DNA of 64,000 bases from NCBI RefSeq assembly GCF_019656655.1, contig NZ_BPMV01000001.1, positions 1,054,001-1,118,000 of the forward strand, written 5' to 3'. The number at the start of each line of letters is the position of its first letter. Position 1 is the first letter of the stretch. A program made the position numbers and the translations under genes. Shown here piece after piece: positions 6,757 to 15,838 of this stretch. The notes below the pieces were generated by a model, which ran no database searches, was not told where the DNA came from, and was given only the letters and a program-made list of their open reading frames with translations. This DNA is from Tsukamurella sp. TY48. Its GTDB lineage: Bacteria; Actinomycetota; Actinomycetes; Mycobacteriales; Mycobacteriaceae.

Positions 6757-8937
6757 GTGAGCAGTAAAGCGTCCGGGGCGGCCCCGGCGGCCGTCCTCGC
6801 GGAGTGGCTGCGCAGCCGCGACGATGCGTGGATCGCGGCACTTCTGGATGCGCGGCGCGATGTCGCGACGCCGATTCCGGCGGGTTTCGGGGTGCTGGCC
6901 ACCCGCCTCCTCAGTCCCGCCTCGCTCGGCCGGGTGGCCGAGCGGCTGACCCTGCTCGATCTGGCCGTGTTGGAGCTGGTGCTCGCGGACGGCGGCACCG
7001 TCGATTCGCTGGCGCGGGCGCTGCGCGGCCGGGCCCTGAAGAAGCAGGTCAGTGCGTCGGTCGCCACACTCATCGACCTCGCGCTGGTCTGGGGCGAGTC
7101 CGACCTGCGCACGGTTCCCGCGGTGCGCGAGGCGATGCCCTGGCGGATGCCGCAGCTCACCGTCGACGCGCCGGACCGGGCGGAGCTCCCCGAGCCCGGG
7201 AGCGAGGAGCGCGGGCTGCTCGATCGACTGGCCGAGGGGTCGCCGCTGGGCCGGACCGCGGCGGCGGCGCCCGGCACCTCGCCCGAGCATCCCGTGCAGC
7301 GATTGTTGGCCGCGGGTCTGCTCACGCGGGTCGATCATCAGACGGTCGAGCTGCCCTGGGAGGTGCGGGCGCGGTTGCGGGGCGAGCTGCCGCTGGGTGA
7401 TTCGCTCAAGCCGCCCGTGCCGGACGGTGCGCCGGTCCCCGGGCTCGACGGTGCCGGGGCGGTCGCGGCGCTGGAGCTGCTGCGGCACGCCGACGATCTC
7501 TTGGCGGTGTTGGGACAGGCCCCGGCGGCGCGGGTGAAGGCGGGCGGCATCGGGATCCGGGAGTTGCGGCGGGTGGCGAAGGCCGCCGATCTGCCCGAGG
7601 AGCGGGCGGCGTTGCTGTTGGAGGTGCTGGCGGCCGCGGGACTGATCGCGGAGGGCGAGCTGGCGGACAGTGAGGATTCGGTGTTCGCGCCCACGGTGAC
7701 CGTGGACGAGTGGTCGCGGGCGGAGCCGGCGGACCGCTGGGCGGTGTTGGCGCGCACCTGGCTGGAGCTGCGGCGGCAGCCCGCCCTGATCGGCTCGCGG
7801 GGCGAGGACGGGATCGTGGGGCCGCTGCACCGGGCGGCGCGCAGTTCGGTGGCCCCGCAAGACCGCCGAGCGGTGTTGGAGGCGTTGGCGACCGCGCCCG
7901 CGGGCGTGGCCCCTCCCCTGCCGGAGCTGCACGCGGCGGCGCGGTACGCGCATCCGTCCTGGTACCGGCGGCTCACGCTGGAGGCGATCGCGGGGATCGT
8001 CGAGCAGGCACAGACGGTGGGCCTGGTGGCGGGTGGTGCGCTGACGGCGGCGGGCCGGGCGGCGCTCGCGGAATCGGAGCTGGAGTCGGCGATGGCGGCG
8101 GCGCTTCCGGCACCGGTCGAGGAGTTCCTGTTGCAGGCCGATCTGACACTCACCATCCCGGGGCCCACGACGCACGGGTTCGCGGAGTCGGTGGCGCTGG
8201 TGGCGGATCTGGAGTCGGCGGGCGGGGCGGCGGTGTACCGGGTGACGGATGCCTCGGTGCGGCGGGCGCTCGATGCGGGGCGGACGGCGGCGGAGGTGCA
8301 CGCCTTCTTCGTGGCGCATTCGGTGACGCCGGTGCCGCAGGGCCTGACCTATCTGGTCGACGATGTGGCGCGGCGGCACGGTGCGCTGCGGGCGGGGATG
8401 GCGGCGTCGTTCCTGCGCTCGGACGATCCGGCGCTGATCGCGGCCGTGCTGGCCTCGCCGGCGGCGCAGGCCCTGGCGCTGCGGTCGGTGGCCCCGACGG
8501 TGCTGGTGTGCCAGGCCCCGCTGGCGGAGTTGGTGGCGGGCCTGTCGGCGGCGGGTTTCGCTGCGGCGGCGGAGGATTCGCGGGGCGTGGTGGTGGACCT
8601 GCGGCCGAGCGCGATCCGGTTGCCGATGCCGCGGCCGCGGCCCCCGGCGGCGCAGGCCACGCTGGAGCAGTTGGCGGAGGCGGCGGAGCAGATCCGTCGG
8701 CAGGACTCCCCCGCGGGTGAGCCGCGGACCACGGGGCCCGAGTTGATGGCGTTGTTGCAGTCCGCCGCGGGCGAGGGCCGGCCGGTGCGGCTGGGGTACG
8801 TGGATGCGAACGGGGTGTACACCCGGCACGTGGTGGTGCCCGAGTCGGTGCGGCACGGGCAGCTCGCCGCGCTCGACGGTGACGCGCCGCGCCGGTTCGC
8901 CCTGCATCGCGTGACCACCGCCGAATTCATTGACTGA
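6757..8937 (+). CDS. helicase conserved C-terminal domain protein (Rv0862c family)
   Basis: 726 residues, Ala/Leu-rich. The C-terminal third (about 480-620) resembles the Helicase_C_3 domain (FLLQADLTLTIPGPTTHGFAESVALVADLESAGGAAVYRVTDASVRRALDAG), and the last segment ends GYVDANGVYTRHVVVPESV..LDGD, a WYL-like strand region. No Walker A or DEAD box is seen, so it is not an active helicase on its own. M. tuberculosis Rv0862c holds the same place beside XPB. Leaderless GTG start; its end overlaps the next start by 8 bases. Likely a DNA-repair accessory of XPB (inferred). Confidence 0.82.
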   Translation: MSSKASGAAPAAVLAEWLRSRDDAWIAALLDARRDVATPIPAGFGVLATRLLSPASLGRVAERLTLLDLAVLELVLADGGTVDSLARALRGRALKKQVSASVATLIDLALVWGESDLRTVPAVREAMPWRMPQLTVDAPDRAELPEPGSEERGLLDRLAEGSPLGRTAAAAPGTSPEHPVQRLLAAGLLTRVDHQTVELPWEVRARLRGELPLGDSLKPPVPDGAPVPGLDGAGAVAALELLRHADDLLAVLGQAPAARVKAGGIGIRELRRVAKAADLPEERAALLLEVLAAAGLIAEGELADSEDSVFAPTVTVDEWSRAEPADRWAVLARTWLELRRQPALIGSRGEDGIVGPLHRAARSSVAPQDRRAVLEALATAPAGVAPPLPELHAAARYAHPSWYRRLTLEAIAGIVEQAQTVGLVAGGALTAAGRAALAESELESAMAAALPAPVEEFLLQADLTLTIPGPTTHGFAESVALVADLESAGGAAVYRVTDASVRRALDAGRTAAEVHAFFVAHSVTPVPQGLTYLVDDVARRHGALRAGMAASFLRSDDPALIAAVLASPAAQALALRSVAPTVLVCQAPLAELVAGLSAAGFAAAAEDSRGVVVDLRPSAIRLPMPRPRPPAAQATLEQLAEAAEQIRRQDSPAGEPRTTGPELMALLQSAAGEGRPVRLGYVDANGVYTRHVVVPESVRHGQLAALDGDAPRRFALHRVTTAEFID

Positions 8938-9376
8938 TCAATCGGTCATCGTCGCCACCACCGCGGCCGGAGCCGCCCTCGGCCTGGTGGTGCGCGGGCT
9001 GGTCGGCATGTGGCAGAACGAGGCCTTCCTCGGCCGGGGCGGCGAGCTCACGATCCTGGACCGAGGGGGCGGCCTGCTCGCGGCGGCGAGCACCGACGGG
9101 GTGCCGAGGGCCCGGATCGCGCAGGCCCTCACCGAGGCGGGCTATCCGTGGCGCGGCGACGCCGACCCGTACGAATCCGAGTACGTGCGCTTCGTGCAGG
9201 GCCGCGGCGATGCGGAGCCCGCGGTCGAGGAATTGCTGCGCGAGCGGGCGGTGGCCCGCGCGGAGAAGCGCGGACCCACCGCCCGCGACCTGCGGCTGCG
9301 GCTCGGCGAGCGGGGCGTGGTGGTGCGCGACCGCGGCGATGAGCAGGAGTTCCGTCTCGCGCGGCACAATGGATAG
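8930..9376 (+). CDS. unknown 148-residue protein coupled to XPB helicase
   Basis: TTG 8930 lies inside the last codons of the helicase-C gene and the stop abuts the XPB ATG, so the three are translationally coupled. An N-terminal hydrophobic stretch (VIVATTAAGAALGLVVRGLVG, about 7-27) may be a membrane segment or buried helix; the remainder is charged and Arg/Glu-rich, with LTEAGYPWRGDADPYESEYVRFVQGRGD resembling a small folded domain. No family is recognised. Context suggests a partner of XPB or the helicase-C protein. The rare TTG start and 8-base overlap point to coupling-dependent, low-level expression. Confidence 0.72.
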   Translation: MTDQSVIVATTAAGAALGLVVRGLVGMWQNEAFLGRGGELTILDRGGGLLAAASTDGVPRARIAQALTEAGYPWRGDADPYESEYVRFVQGRGDAEPAVEELLRERAVARAEKRGPTARDLRLRLGERGVVVRDRGDEQEFRLARHNG

Positions 9377-11047
9377 ATGACCGACGGACCCCTCATCGTC
9401 CAGTCCGATAAGACCCTCCTGCTGGAGGTGGATCACGAGCAGGCCGATGCGGCGCGGGCCGCGATCGCGCCCTTCGCCGAGTTGGAGCGCGCTCCGGAGC
9501 ACGTGCACACCTACCGGGTGACGCCGCTGGCGCTGTGGAACGCGCGGGCGGCGGGGCACGACGCCGAGCAGGTGGTGGACGCCCTGGTCACCTTCTCGCG
9601 GTATCCGGTGCCGCAGCCGCTGCTGGTGGACGTGGTCGACACCATGAGCCGGTACGGGCGGCTGCAGCTGGTGAAGAGCCCGGTGCACGGGCTCACCCTG
9701 GTCTCGCTGGACCGCGCGGTGCTGGAGGAGGTGCTGCGGCACAAGAAGATCGCGCCCATGGTGGGCGCCCGGATCGACGACGACACCGTGGTGGTGCACC
9801 CGTCGGAGCGTGGCCACCTCAAGCAGTTGCTGCTCAAGGTGGGCTGGCCGGCGGAGGATCTGGCGGGTTACGTGGACGGCGAATCGCATCCGATCGCGCT
9901 GGACACGGAGACCGACCCGTGGGAGCTGCGCGATTACCAGAAGATCGCCGCGGATTCGTTCTGGCTGGGCGGTTCCGGTGTCGTGGTGCTGCCCTGCGGT
10001 GCGGGCAAGACGATGGTGGGCGCCGCCGCGATGGCCCGTGCGCAGGCCACCACGCTGATCCTGGTGACCAACACCGTGGCCGGGCGGCAGTGGAAGCGCG
10101 AGCTCCTGGCGCGCACGTCCCTCACCGAGGAGGAGATCGGCGAGTACTCGGGCGAGAAGAAGGAGATCCGCCCCGTCACCATCGCCACCTATCAGGTGCT
10201 CACCCGGAAGTCGAAGGGCGAGTACAAGAACCTCGACCTGTTCGATTCCCGGGACTGGGGCCTGATGATCTACGACGAGGTGCATCTGCTGCCCGCACCG
10301 GTCTTCCGGATGACGGCGGATCTGCAGTCCCGGCGCCGACTGGGACTGACCGCCACGCTGGTGCGCGAGGACGGCCGCGAGGGCGATGTCTTCTCCCTGA
10401 TCGGGCCGAAGCGTTACGACGCGCCGTGGAAGGACATCGAGGCGCAGGGCTGGATCGCCCCGGCCGATTGCGTGGAGGTGCGCGTGACGCTCACCGAGAA
10501 CCAGCGCATGCAGTACGCCACCGCCGAGCCCGAGGAGCGGTACAAGCTGGCCTCGACGGCGCCCGCCAAATCGGCCGTGGTGAAGTCGATCCTGGAGCGC
10601 CACAAGGGCGCTCAGACGCTGGTGATCGGCGCGTACATCGATCAGCTGGAGGAGCTGGGCGCCGCACTGGACGCGCCGGTGATCCAGGGTTCCACGAAGA
10701 CCCGCGAGCGCGAGGCGCTCTTCGACGCCTTCCGGCGCGGCGAGATCTCCACGCTGGTGGTGAGCAAGGTGGCGAACTTCTCGATCGATCTGCCGGAGGC
10801 GTCGGTGGCCGTGCAGGTCTCGGGCACGTTCGGTTCCCGCCAGGAGGAGGCGCAGCGCCTCGGCCGGCTGCTGCGACCCAAGCACGACGGTGGCACCGCC
10901 CACTTCTACTCGGTGGTCTCGCGCGACACCCTGGACGCCGAGTACGCCGCGCACCGTCAGCGCTTCCTGGCCGAGCAGGGCTACGCCTACCGCATCGTGG
11001 ACGCCGACGATCTGCTCGGCCCCGCGATCGGCGAGACCGCCGACTGA
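9377..11047 (+). CDS. XPB/Ssl2-type DNA repair helicase
   Basis: 556 residues. Superfamily 2 3'-5' DNA helicase of the XPB family, involved in unwinding during nucleotide excision repair or transcription. An N-terminal damage-recognition-like domain (about 1-175) precedes the RecA folds. Motifs: Walker A GAGKT (about 208-212), DEVH (300-303), LTATLVREDGREGD with the XPB RED motif (about 330), and motif VI AQRLGRLLRP. Equivalent of Rv0861c. ATG directly follows the upstream stop. No Bax1-like nuclease gene follows, unlike archaeal XPB operons. Confidence 0.94.
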   Translation: MTDGPLIVQSDKTLLLEVDHEQADAARAAIAPFAELERAPEHVHTYRVTPLALWNARAAGHDAEQVVDALVTFSRYPVPQPLLVDVVDTMSRYGRLQLVKSPVHGLTLVSLDRAVLEEVLRHKKIAPMVGARIDDDTVVVHPSERGHLKQLLLKVGWPAEDLAGYVDGESHPIALDTETDPWELRDYQKIAADSFWLGGSGVVVLPCGAGKTMVGAAAMARAQATTLILVTNTVAGRQWKRELLARTSLTEEEIGEYSGEKKEIRPVTIATYQVLTRKSKGEYKNLDLFDSRDWGLMIYDEVHLLPAPVFRMTADLQSRRRLGLTATLVREDGREGDVFSLIGPKRYDAPWKDIEAQGWIAPADCVEVRVTLTENQRMQYATAEPEERYKLASTAPAKSAVVKSILERHKGAQTLVIGAYIDQLEELGAALDAPVIQGSTKTREREALFDAFRRGEISTLVVSKVANFSIDLPEASVAVQVSGTFGSRQEEAQRLGRLLRPKHDGGTAHFYSVVSRDTLDAEYAAHRQRFLAEQGYAYRIVDADDLLGPAIGETAD

Positions 11048-11070
11048 CCAGGCGGATCGGCGGCTCCGCG

Positions 11071-11373
11071 CTAGAGCCCGCGATCGGCGAGGTCGGGGTT
11101 CTCCGGATCGATCCGGACGGGGTGCACCGCAGCGTCGAAGGGCCGGCACGGGCACCAGCCGCCGCGGGTGACGGGCGTGCGCGCACGGTCGGCGAGCACG
11201 GTGCCGTGCAGAGTGCCGTCGGCGCCCCAGTGCAGGACGTCGTGCGTCCAGGGCTCCATCAGGATGTGATGCCGTTCGAGCATCTCGACGTGCGTGCGCC
11301 GGTACTCGCCGAAGCTGCGTGCCGCGGCGCGCAGCAGTTCGCCCGCGCTCGTGATCCAGTCCTGGAATCCCAT
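11071..11373 (-). CDS. hypothetical 100-residue protein
   Basis: Begins at MGFQDWITSAGELLRAAARSFGEYRR with GGAAAGGGG about ten bases upstream; a longer frame starts at 11445 but adds no plausible protein. The N-terminal half is an amphipathic helix (HVEMLERHHILMEPW) and the C-terminal half is polar with a CPC pair (GGWCPCRPFDAAVHPVRID). No membrane segment or known domain. Convergent with XPB, divergent from the DUF222/HNH gene. Function unknown. Confidence 0.68.
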   Translation of the reverse strand: MGFQDWITSAGELLRAAARSFGEYRRTHVEMLERHHILMEPWTHDVLHWGADGTLHGTVLADRARTPVTRGGWCPCRPFDAAVHPVRIDPENPDLADRGL

Positions 11374-11564
11374 GACACTCGCCCCTTTCCGATGCGCACC
11401 GCCTGATGCGAATCGATCTTCGGACATTCGAATCGATAGGTCCATCGAGTATTTCTACCGCCATTCGGTGTGTTCGCTTAACAATCGCCGCGGGCGCCGC
11501 GACCAGCGAGAGAGCTTCGCGAATGCCATTGCAATGCAGGCTCATCGGGAGTAATATCGAACAT

Positions 11565-13214
11565 ATGAGCTACGACGACGCTTTCGATCTCGGACGGCGG
11601 GTCACACGCCCCGTGCCCGCCGAGATCGCCGGCGCATCGGATCACACTCCGTCCTCGGCGCTGGCCCGCCTCCGCCGGATCACCGCCGAGGTCAATCGTC
11701 TGGAGGCCGAACGGCACGCGGTGCTCTCTCAGCTCTACGCCCTGCGGGAGGAGGCCCGCGCCGTGCGGGTGGAGTCCGATCGTCGGTTCGTCGACGATTG
11801 GGACGAGTTGGTCGCCGAGGCGGGTGCCGCCCTGGGAACCGGTCGCGGTGCGGCCTCCGCCGCCCTCCATCGCAGCCTGGACCTGCGTGAACGGTTCCCG
11901 CGGGTGTTCGCACTGTTCGCGCGCGGCGCGATCGGCATGGTGCAGGTGCGGGCGGCGCTCCGCGCGGCGGTCGCGGTGCTGGAAGACGAGGTGGCCGCGG
12001 CACTCGACACGCGGCTCGCCGCCTGGCTCCTCGCGCGCGAGGGCACCACGGTGACGGGCCCGGCGGTGGAACAGGCCGCCACGCGGATCCTGGTCGAGCT
12101 CGATCGAGATGCGGTTCCCGAGCGGCCACCCACCGCCCCGTCGGCCCGGCTGGACTTCCATGCCCGGAGCGACGGAGCGGTCGACCTGGAGGTGGTGCTG
12201 GACAGGGCGCAAGCGATCCGGCTGTCGAAGCCGATCAACGACGTCGCCCGAACGGTGTGCCGTCGGGACGGCCGGACCCTCGCCGAGCGACAGGTCGACG
12301 CGCTGGTCGCGCTCGCCGAGGGCTACGAGACGCTGGGCTGCCGATGCGGGAACGAGGAGTGCACCCACCGCGAGGCGCGCCCCCGCACCGGCGCGGTCGC
12401 GCAGAACGTCAAGGCTCTCGCCGTCATCGTGCTGAACGAGTCCGCCGCGATCACGCCCGGCGGGCAGCCGACACCGGCTGCCCCGGCCGCGCCCGGAGGC
12501 GCCGTCGTCGTCACCGACGATCCCGGTCTCTCCGGCCCCGTCACCGCCGATCACGCGCGGGCGTTGATCGGTACCTGCGATACCTCGGTGCGGGTGCTCG
12601 GCCGCCGCGATCCCACCACCGGGAAGATCCACGCCACCGGCGCCACCGGGTACCGGCCCACGCAGTACCAGCTCCTCGTGCTGCGTCTCACCTACCCCAC
12701 CTGCGTCTTCCCGGGGTGTTCGGTGCCGTCGTCGGCCTGCCAGATCGACCACGTCACCGAGTACGACCACCGCGCGCCGGCCGTGGGCGGGCAGACGGAG
12801 ATCGGGAACCTGGTGCCGCTCTGCGGTTTCCACCACAGGATCAAGACGGAGGGCGGGTGGATCTCCGATGTGCTGCCCGGCGGTGGCGTCGAGTGGCGCC
12901 ATCCCACGGGCGCCGTGTGGGTGGTGCCGCCGGGCTCCGCGACGGATCTGATCCCGGGGCTAGGCTCCCTGGTCTGGGACACGCCTGCCCGCACCACCGG
13001 GCGAGCATCGTCCGCGCCGAACGGTTTCGAGAACCACGCCCGCCGCCGGGCCGCGCAGCGCCGTCGCCTCCGCGCGCTGCATCGTCGCCTCCGCCACGCC
13101 CGCCGGAGCGAGCGCGCGGCCCAGCGCGAGGAGGCGAGCCACGAAGCGGCACAGCGCATGGCCCAGCGGCTCGGGATTCCACCGCCGGAGCCTCCGCGGG
13201 CGCCGCCGTTCTGA
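11565..13214 (+). CDS. DUF222 / HNH endonuclease signature protein (13E12 repeat family)
   Basis: 549 residues. Residues about 25-330 match the helical DUF222 region (ALARLRRITAEVNRLEAERHAVLSQL..), and about 375-440 carry an HNH nuclease motif: YPTCVFPGCSVPSSACQIDHVTEYDH..GNLVPLCGFHHRIKTEGGW, with DH, N and HH residues plus two zinc-type CxxC pairs. The tail is Arg-rich. These proteins occur in many copies in Mycobacteriales genomes and are linked to mobile or repeat elements, but no element ends are seen here. Start ATG 11565 is preceded by TAATAT at 11552-11557 (7-base gap, leaderless). Confidence 0.88.
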   Translation: MSYDDAFDLGRRVTRPVPAEIAGASDHTPSSALARLRRITAEVNRLEAERHAVLSQLYALREEARAVRVESDRRFVDDWDELVAEAGAALGTGRGAASAALHRSLDLRERFPRVFALFARGAIGMVQVRAALRAAVAVLEDEVAAALDTRLAAWLLAREGTTVTGPAVEQAATRILVELDRDAVPERPPTAPSARLDFHARSDGAVDLEVVLDRAQAIRLSKPINDVARTVCRRDGRTLAERQVDALVALAEGYETLGCRCGNEECTHREARPRTGAVAQNVKALAVIVLNESAAITPGGQPTPAAPAAPGGAVVVTDDPGLSGPVTADHARALIGTCDTSVRVLGRRDPTTGKIHATGATGYRPTQYQLLVLRLTYPTCVFPGCSVPSSACQIDHVTEYDHRAPAVGGQTEIGNLVPLCGFHHRIKTEGGWISDVLPGGGVEWRHPTGAVWVVPPGSATDLIPGLGSLVWDTPARTTGRASSAPNGFENHARRRAAQRRRLRALHRRLRHARRSERAAQREEASHEAAQRMAQRLGIPPPEPPRAPPF

Positions 13215-13309
13215 GGATGAATCGGCAAGCGGAGCAGGGCATCGTCGGGCACAATGAGCGCCACCGCGCACCGGAATCCACGACCGGTCCGTACCGGAGG
13301 GCTGCACCG

Positions 13310-14752
13310 ATGCCATCACCAGACACCACGGACTCCACCCGCCCGAGTGCTCGCCTCAACGGCACCTTGGGGGTGACGGGGATCGTCTTCATGGTGATCG
13401 CGGCCGCGGCGCCGCTCACCGTGATCGCCGGCAACGTCCCGATCGCGATCGGCCTCGGCCCGGGCGCGGGTGCGCCGGTCGGCTTCCTCATCGCCGCCGC
13501 GGTGCTGCTGGTCTTCTCGGTGGGTTTCGTCGCGATGACCCCGTTCGTCGCCGAGGCCGGCGCATTCTTCTCGTACGTCACCGCGGGCCTCGGCCCGCGT
13601 CCCGGGCTGGGCTCCGCCTACACCGCGCTCGTCGCCTACACCGCCATCCAGGTGGGGATCTACGGCTACTTCGGCTGGGCGGCCGACAATCTCATGCGGT
13701 ACTACGGCGGGCCGGAACTGCCCTGGTGGCTGTGGGCCGCCGGGCTGATCCTCGTGGTCGGAGCGCTCGGCTACCGCCAGATCGATCTCAGCGCGAAGGT
13801 CCTCGGGGTCGCGCTGGTGCTGGAGATCGCGGTGGTCGTGGTGCTCGACGTGGTGGTCGTCGCGCGCGGCGGCGCCGAGGGCATCAGCGCGAGCTCCTTC
13901 TCGCCGTCCGCGATCACCTCGGGCCCGCTGGGAATCGCGGTCCTGTTCGCCCTCACCGGTTTCATCGGCTTCGAGGCGACGGCCGTGTTCCGCGACGAGG
14001 CGCGCGATCCCGCGCGCACCATTCCCCGGGCCACCTACGCGGCGGTCACCATCATCGGTGTCTTCTACGCGATCTCGGCGTGGGCCGTCGTCGAGGCGTG
14101 GGGGCCGTCGAAGGTGCGCGACGTCGCCAACGCCTCGCTGGCGAGCGGGGACAGCATGCTGCTCACCACGGTGCGCGACTATCTCGGGCCGATCCTGCAC
14201 GATGTGACGCAGGTGCTCCTGGTCACGAGCCTGTTCGCGTGTGCACTGTCCTTCCACAACATCATCGCCCGCTACCAGTTCGTCCTCGCCGGGAAGACCG
14301 TCTTTCCCGCCCCGCTCGCCCGGGTACACAGGCGGCACGGTTCGCCGCACCTGTCGTCGGGAGTCCAGACGGTGACCGCAGCGGCCTGCGTCGCCGCCTT
14401 CGCGGTGTCCGGGGTGAGCCCCCTGGTGGGGGTCTTCGGACCGATGGCGGGCGTGTCGACCGTCGGGATGATCCTCTTGCTCCTGATCACCTCGATCGCC
14501 GTGCCCGCCTACTTCTTCCGGCATCCGCACGATCGAGCGGGCCGGGTCCTGCAGACCTACGTCCTTCCGGTGATCGCGGTGGTGGCACTGCTCGCCTGTC
14601 TGGTGATCGTGCTCGACAACTTCACCCTCGTCACCGGCCAGTCCGCGGGGCTGAGCGCGGTGCTCGCCGCGGTGCCGGTGGTGGCCTTCGTGATCGGATT
14701 CGCGACGCGGTCGTCGCGCCGCCTGGCCGTCGACTCCGCGGGCGAGAACTGA
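13310..14752 (+). CDS. APC-family amino acid/amine permease
   Basis: 480 residues with about 12 hydrophobic helices, beginning GTLGVTGIVFMVIAAAAPLTVIAGNVPIAIGLGPGAG, the first-helix signature of the amino acid-polyamine-organocation family; GFEATAVFRDEARDPARTIPRATYAAV in the middle is also typical. It imports an amino acid, amine or related compound; the substrate is not readable. Start at ATG 13310 has GGAGGG eight bases upstream. It is followed 12 bases later by a nitrilase-type hydrolase, so the pair probably imports and then deamidates the same nitrogen compound. Confidence 0.88.
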   Translation: MPSPDTTDSTRPSARLNGTLGVTGIVFMVIAAAAPLTVIAGNVPIAIGLGPGAGAPVGFLIAAAVLLVFSVGFVAMTPFVAEAGAFFSYVTAGLGPRPGLGSAYTALVAYTAIQVGIYGYFGWAADNLMRYYGGPELPWWLWAAGLILVVGALGYRQIDLSAKVLGVALVLEIAVVVVLDVVVVARGGAEGISASSFSPSAITSGPLGIAVLFALTGFIGFEATAVFRDEARDPARTIPRATYAAVTIIGVFYAISAWAVVEAWGPSKVRDVANASLASGDSMLLTTVRDYLGPILHDVTQVLLVTSLFACALSFHNIIARYQFVLAGKTVFPAPLARVHRRHGSPHLSSGVQTVTAAACVAAFAVSGVSPLVGVFGPMAGVSTVGMILLLLITSIAVPAYFFRHPHDRAGRVLQTYVLPVIAVVALLACLVIVLDNFTLVTGQSAGLSAVLAAVPVVAFVIGFATRSSRRLAVDSAGEN

Positions 14753-14764
14753 CAGGATGATCGA

Positions 14765-15544
14765 ATGAGCAGCGTGAAGATCGCCGCATTGCAGGCGGAA
14801 TCGGTTCCCGGAAGCCCGGAGGAGAACCTCGCCGTGATCGCCCGGGCCGCCGAGCAGGCCCGGGAAGCGGGCTGCGAGCTGCTGATCACTCCCGAGTTGT
14901 TCACCACGGGCTACGTTCTGGGTCCCGAGCCGATGCGCGGTTTCGCCCACGCCGGTCTCGCGGACCGCGTCGCGGGGATCGCCGGCGGCGTGGGGATCGG
15001 GGTGATCGCGGTGCTCCCCGAGGCGGATGGCGACGCCGTCTACAACACGGCCTTCCTGTTCTCACCCGAGGGCGAGATCCTGGCGAGGCACCGCAAGACG
15101 CACCTGTTCGGCGACCTCGACCGGTCGATGTTCGCGCCCGGCGAGACGGCGGTGAACCCCGTTGACTTCCACGGGGTTCGCATCGCCATGTTCATCTGCT
15201 ACGACGTGGAGTTCCCCGAGAACGTGCGGCTCGCCGCGGATGCCGGCGCACACCTGGTGGCGGTCCCCACCGCACAGATGGAGCCCTTCGCCATCGTCGC
15301 CGACGTGGTCGTCCGCACCCGGGCGTGGGAGAACCAGGTGTACCTGGCGTACGTCAACCACGAGGGCCACGACCAGGACCTGACCTACGTGGGGCGCAGC
15401 AGCATCGTCGGGCCCGACGGCGAGGTGCTCGCCTCGGCCGGGCGCGGAACCCGGCTGATCACCGCCACCGTCGATACCGAGGCGGTCAACGCGGCGCAGG
15501 CGGCCAATCCGTATCTGACCGATCGCCGCCGCGACCTGTACTAG
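14765..15544 (+). CDS. carbon-nitrogen hydrolase (nitrilase superfamily amidase)
   Basis: 259 residues, single C-N hydrolase domain. The catalytic triad is visible: Glu44 (PELFTTGY), Lys111 (HRKTHLFGD) and Cys145 (FICYDVEFPENVR). The CYDVEFPE form is typical of amidases such as R-amidase and omega-amidase relatives that cleave carboxamides to acid plus ammonia, rather than true nitrilases. It follows the APC permease closely and is convergent with the LacI-controlled operon, whose asparaginase and imidase-like genes act on the same bond types. Substrate unknown. Confidence 0.88.
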   Translation: MSSVKIAALQAESVPGSPEENLAVIARAAEQAREAGCELLITPELFTTGYVLGPEPMRGFAHAGLADRVAGIAGGVGIGVIAVLPEADGDAVYNTAFLFSPEGEILARHRKTHLFGDLDRSMFAPGETAVNPVDFHGVRIAMFICYDVEFPENVRLAADAGAHLVAVPTAQMEPFAIVADVVVRTRAWENQVYLAYVNHEGHDQDLTYVGRSSIVGPDGEVLASAGRGTRLITATVDTEAVNAAQAANPYLTDRRRDLY

Positions 15545-15571
15545 CGTCGCGGGCGCCACTCGCCGAGCGGC

Positions 15572-15838
15572 TCAATCCGATTCGGCGAGTCCGGCGTTCA
15601 CGATGTCGGCCGTCGGCAGCCCCGAGCGGAAGCTCACCTCGTGGACCAGAGAATCGAAGGTGCGGCACACGCTGGTCACGCCCGTGGGACCGCTGACCAC
15701 CCAGCCCATCGTGATGGGCCGGACCACGTCCCGGTGCAGGACACCCGAGAGCCTGCGGGCCACGGCGGCCCGGTTGCGCGGTCCGGTCACCCGATCGGCG
15801 GCCCACTCCGGCGGTGCTCCACCGCAGCCGCCGCACAT
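15572..15838 (-). CDS. small CxxC-starting protein at the end of the LacI-controlled operon
   Basis: 88 residues. The start codon ATG shares its A with the SDR stop (TGATG), so translation is coupled. It opens with MCGGCGG (C2, C5), a possible metal or Fe-S ligand pair, followed by APPEWAADRVTGPRNRAAVARRLSGVL, a hydrophobic-basic helix, and ends near DSLVHEVSFRSGLPTADIV. No known family is assigned. As the last gene of a six-gene catabolic unit it could be an accessory subunit of one of the hydrolases or dehydrogenases; this is inference. Confidence 0.65.
   Translation of the reverse strand: MCGGCGGAPPEWAADRVTGPRNRAAVARRLSGVLHRDVVRPITMGWVVSGPTGVTSVCRTFDSLVHEVSFRSGLPTADIVNAGLAESD

Noticed and set aside
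11565-13214. DUF222/HNH gene as homing endonuclease or part of a mobile element
   Set aside because: No intron, intein, terminal repeats, integrase or target duplication nearby; family is usually free-standing.
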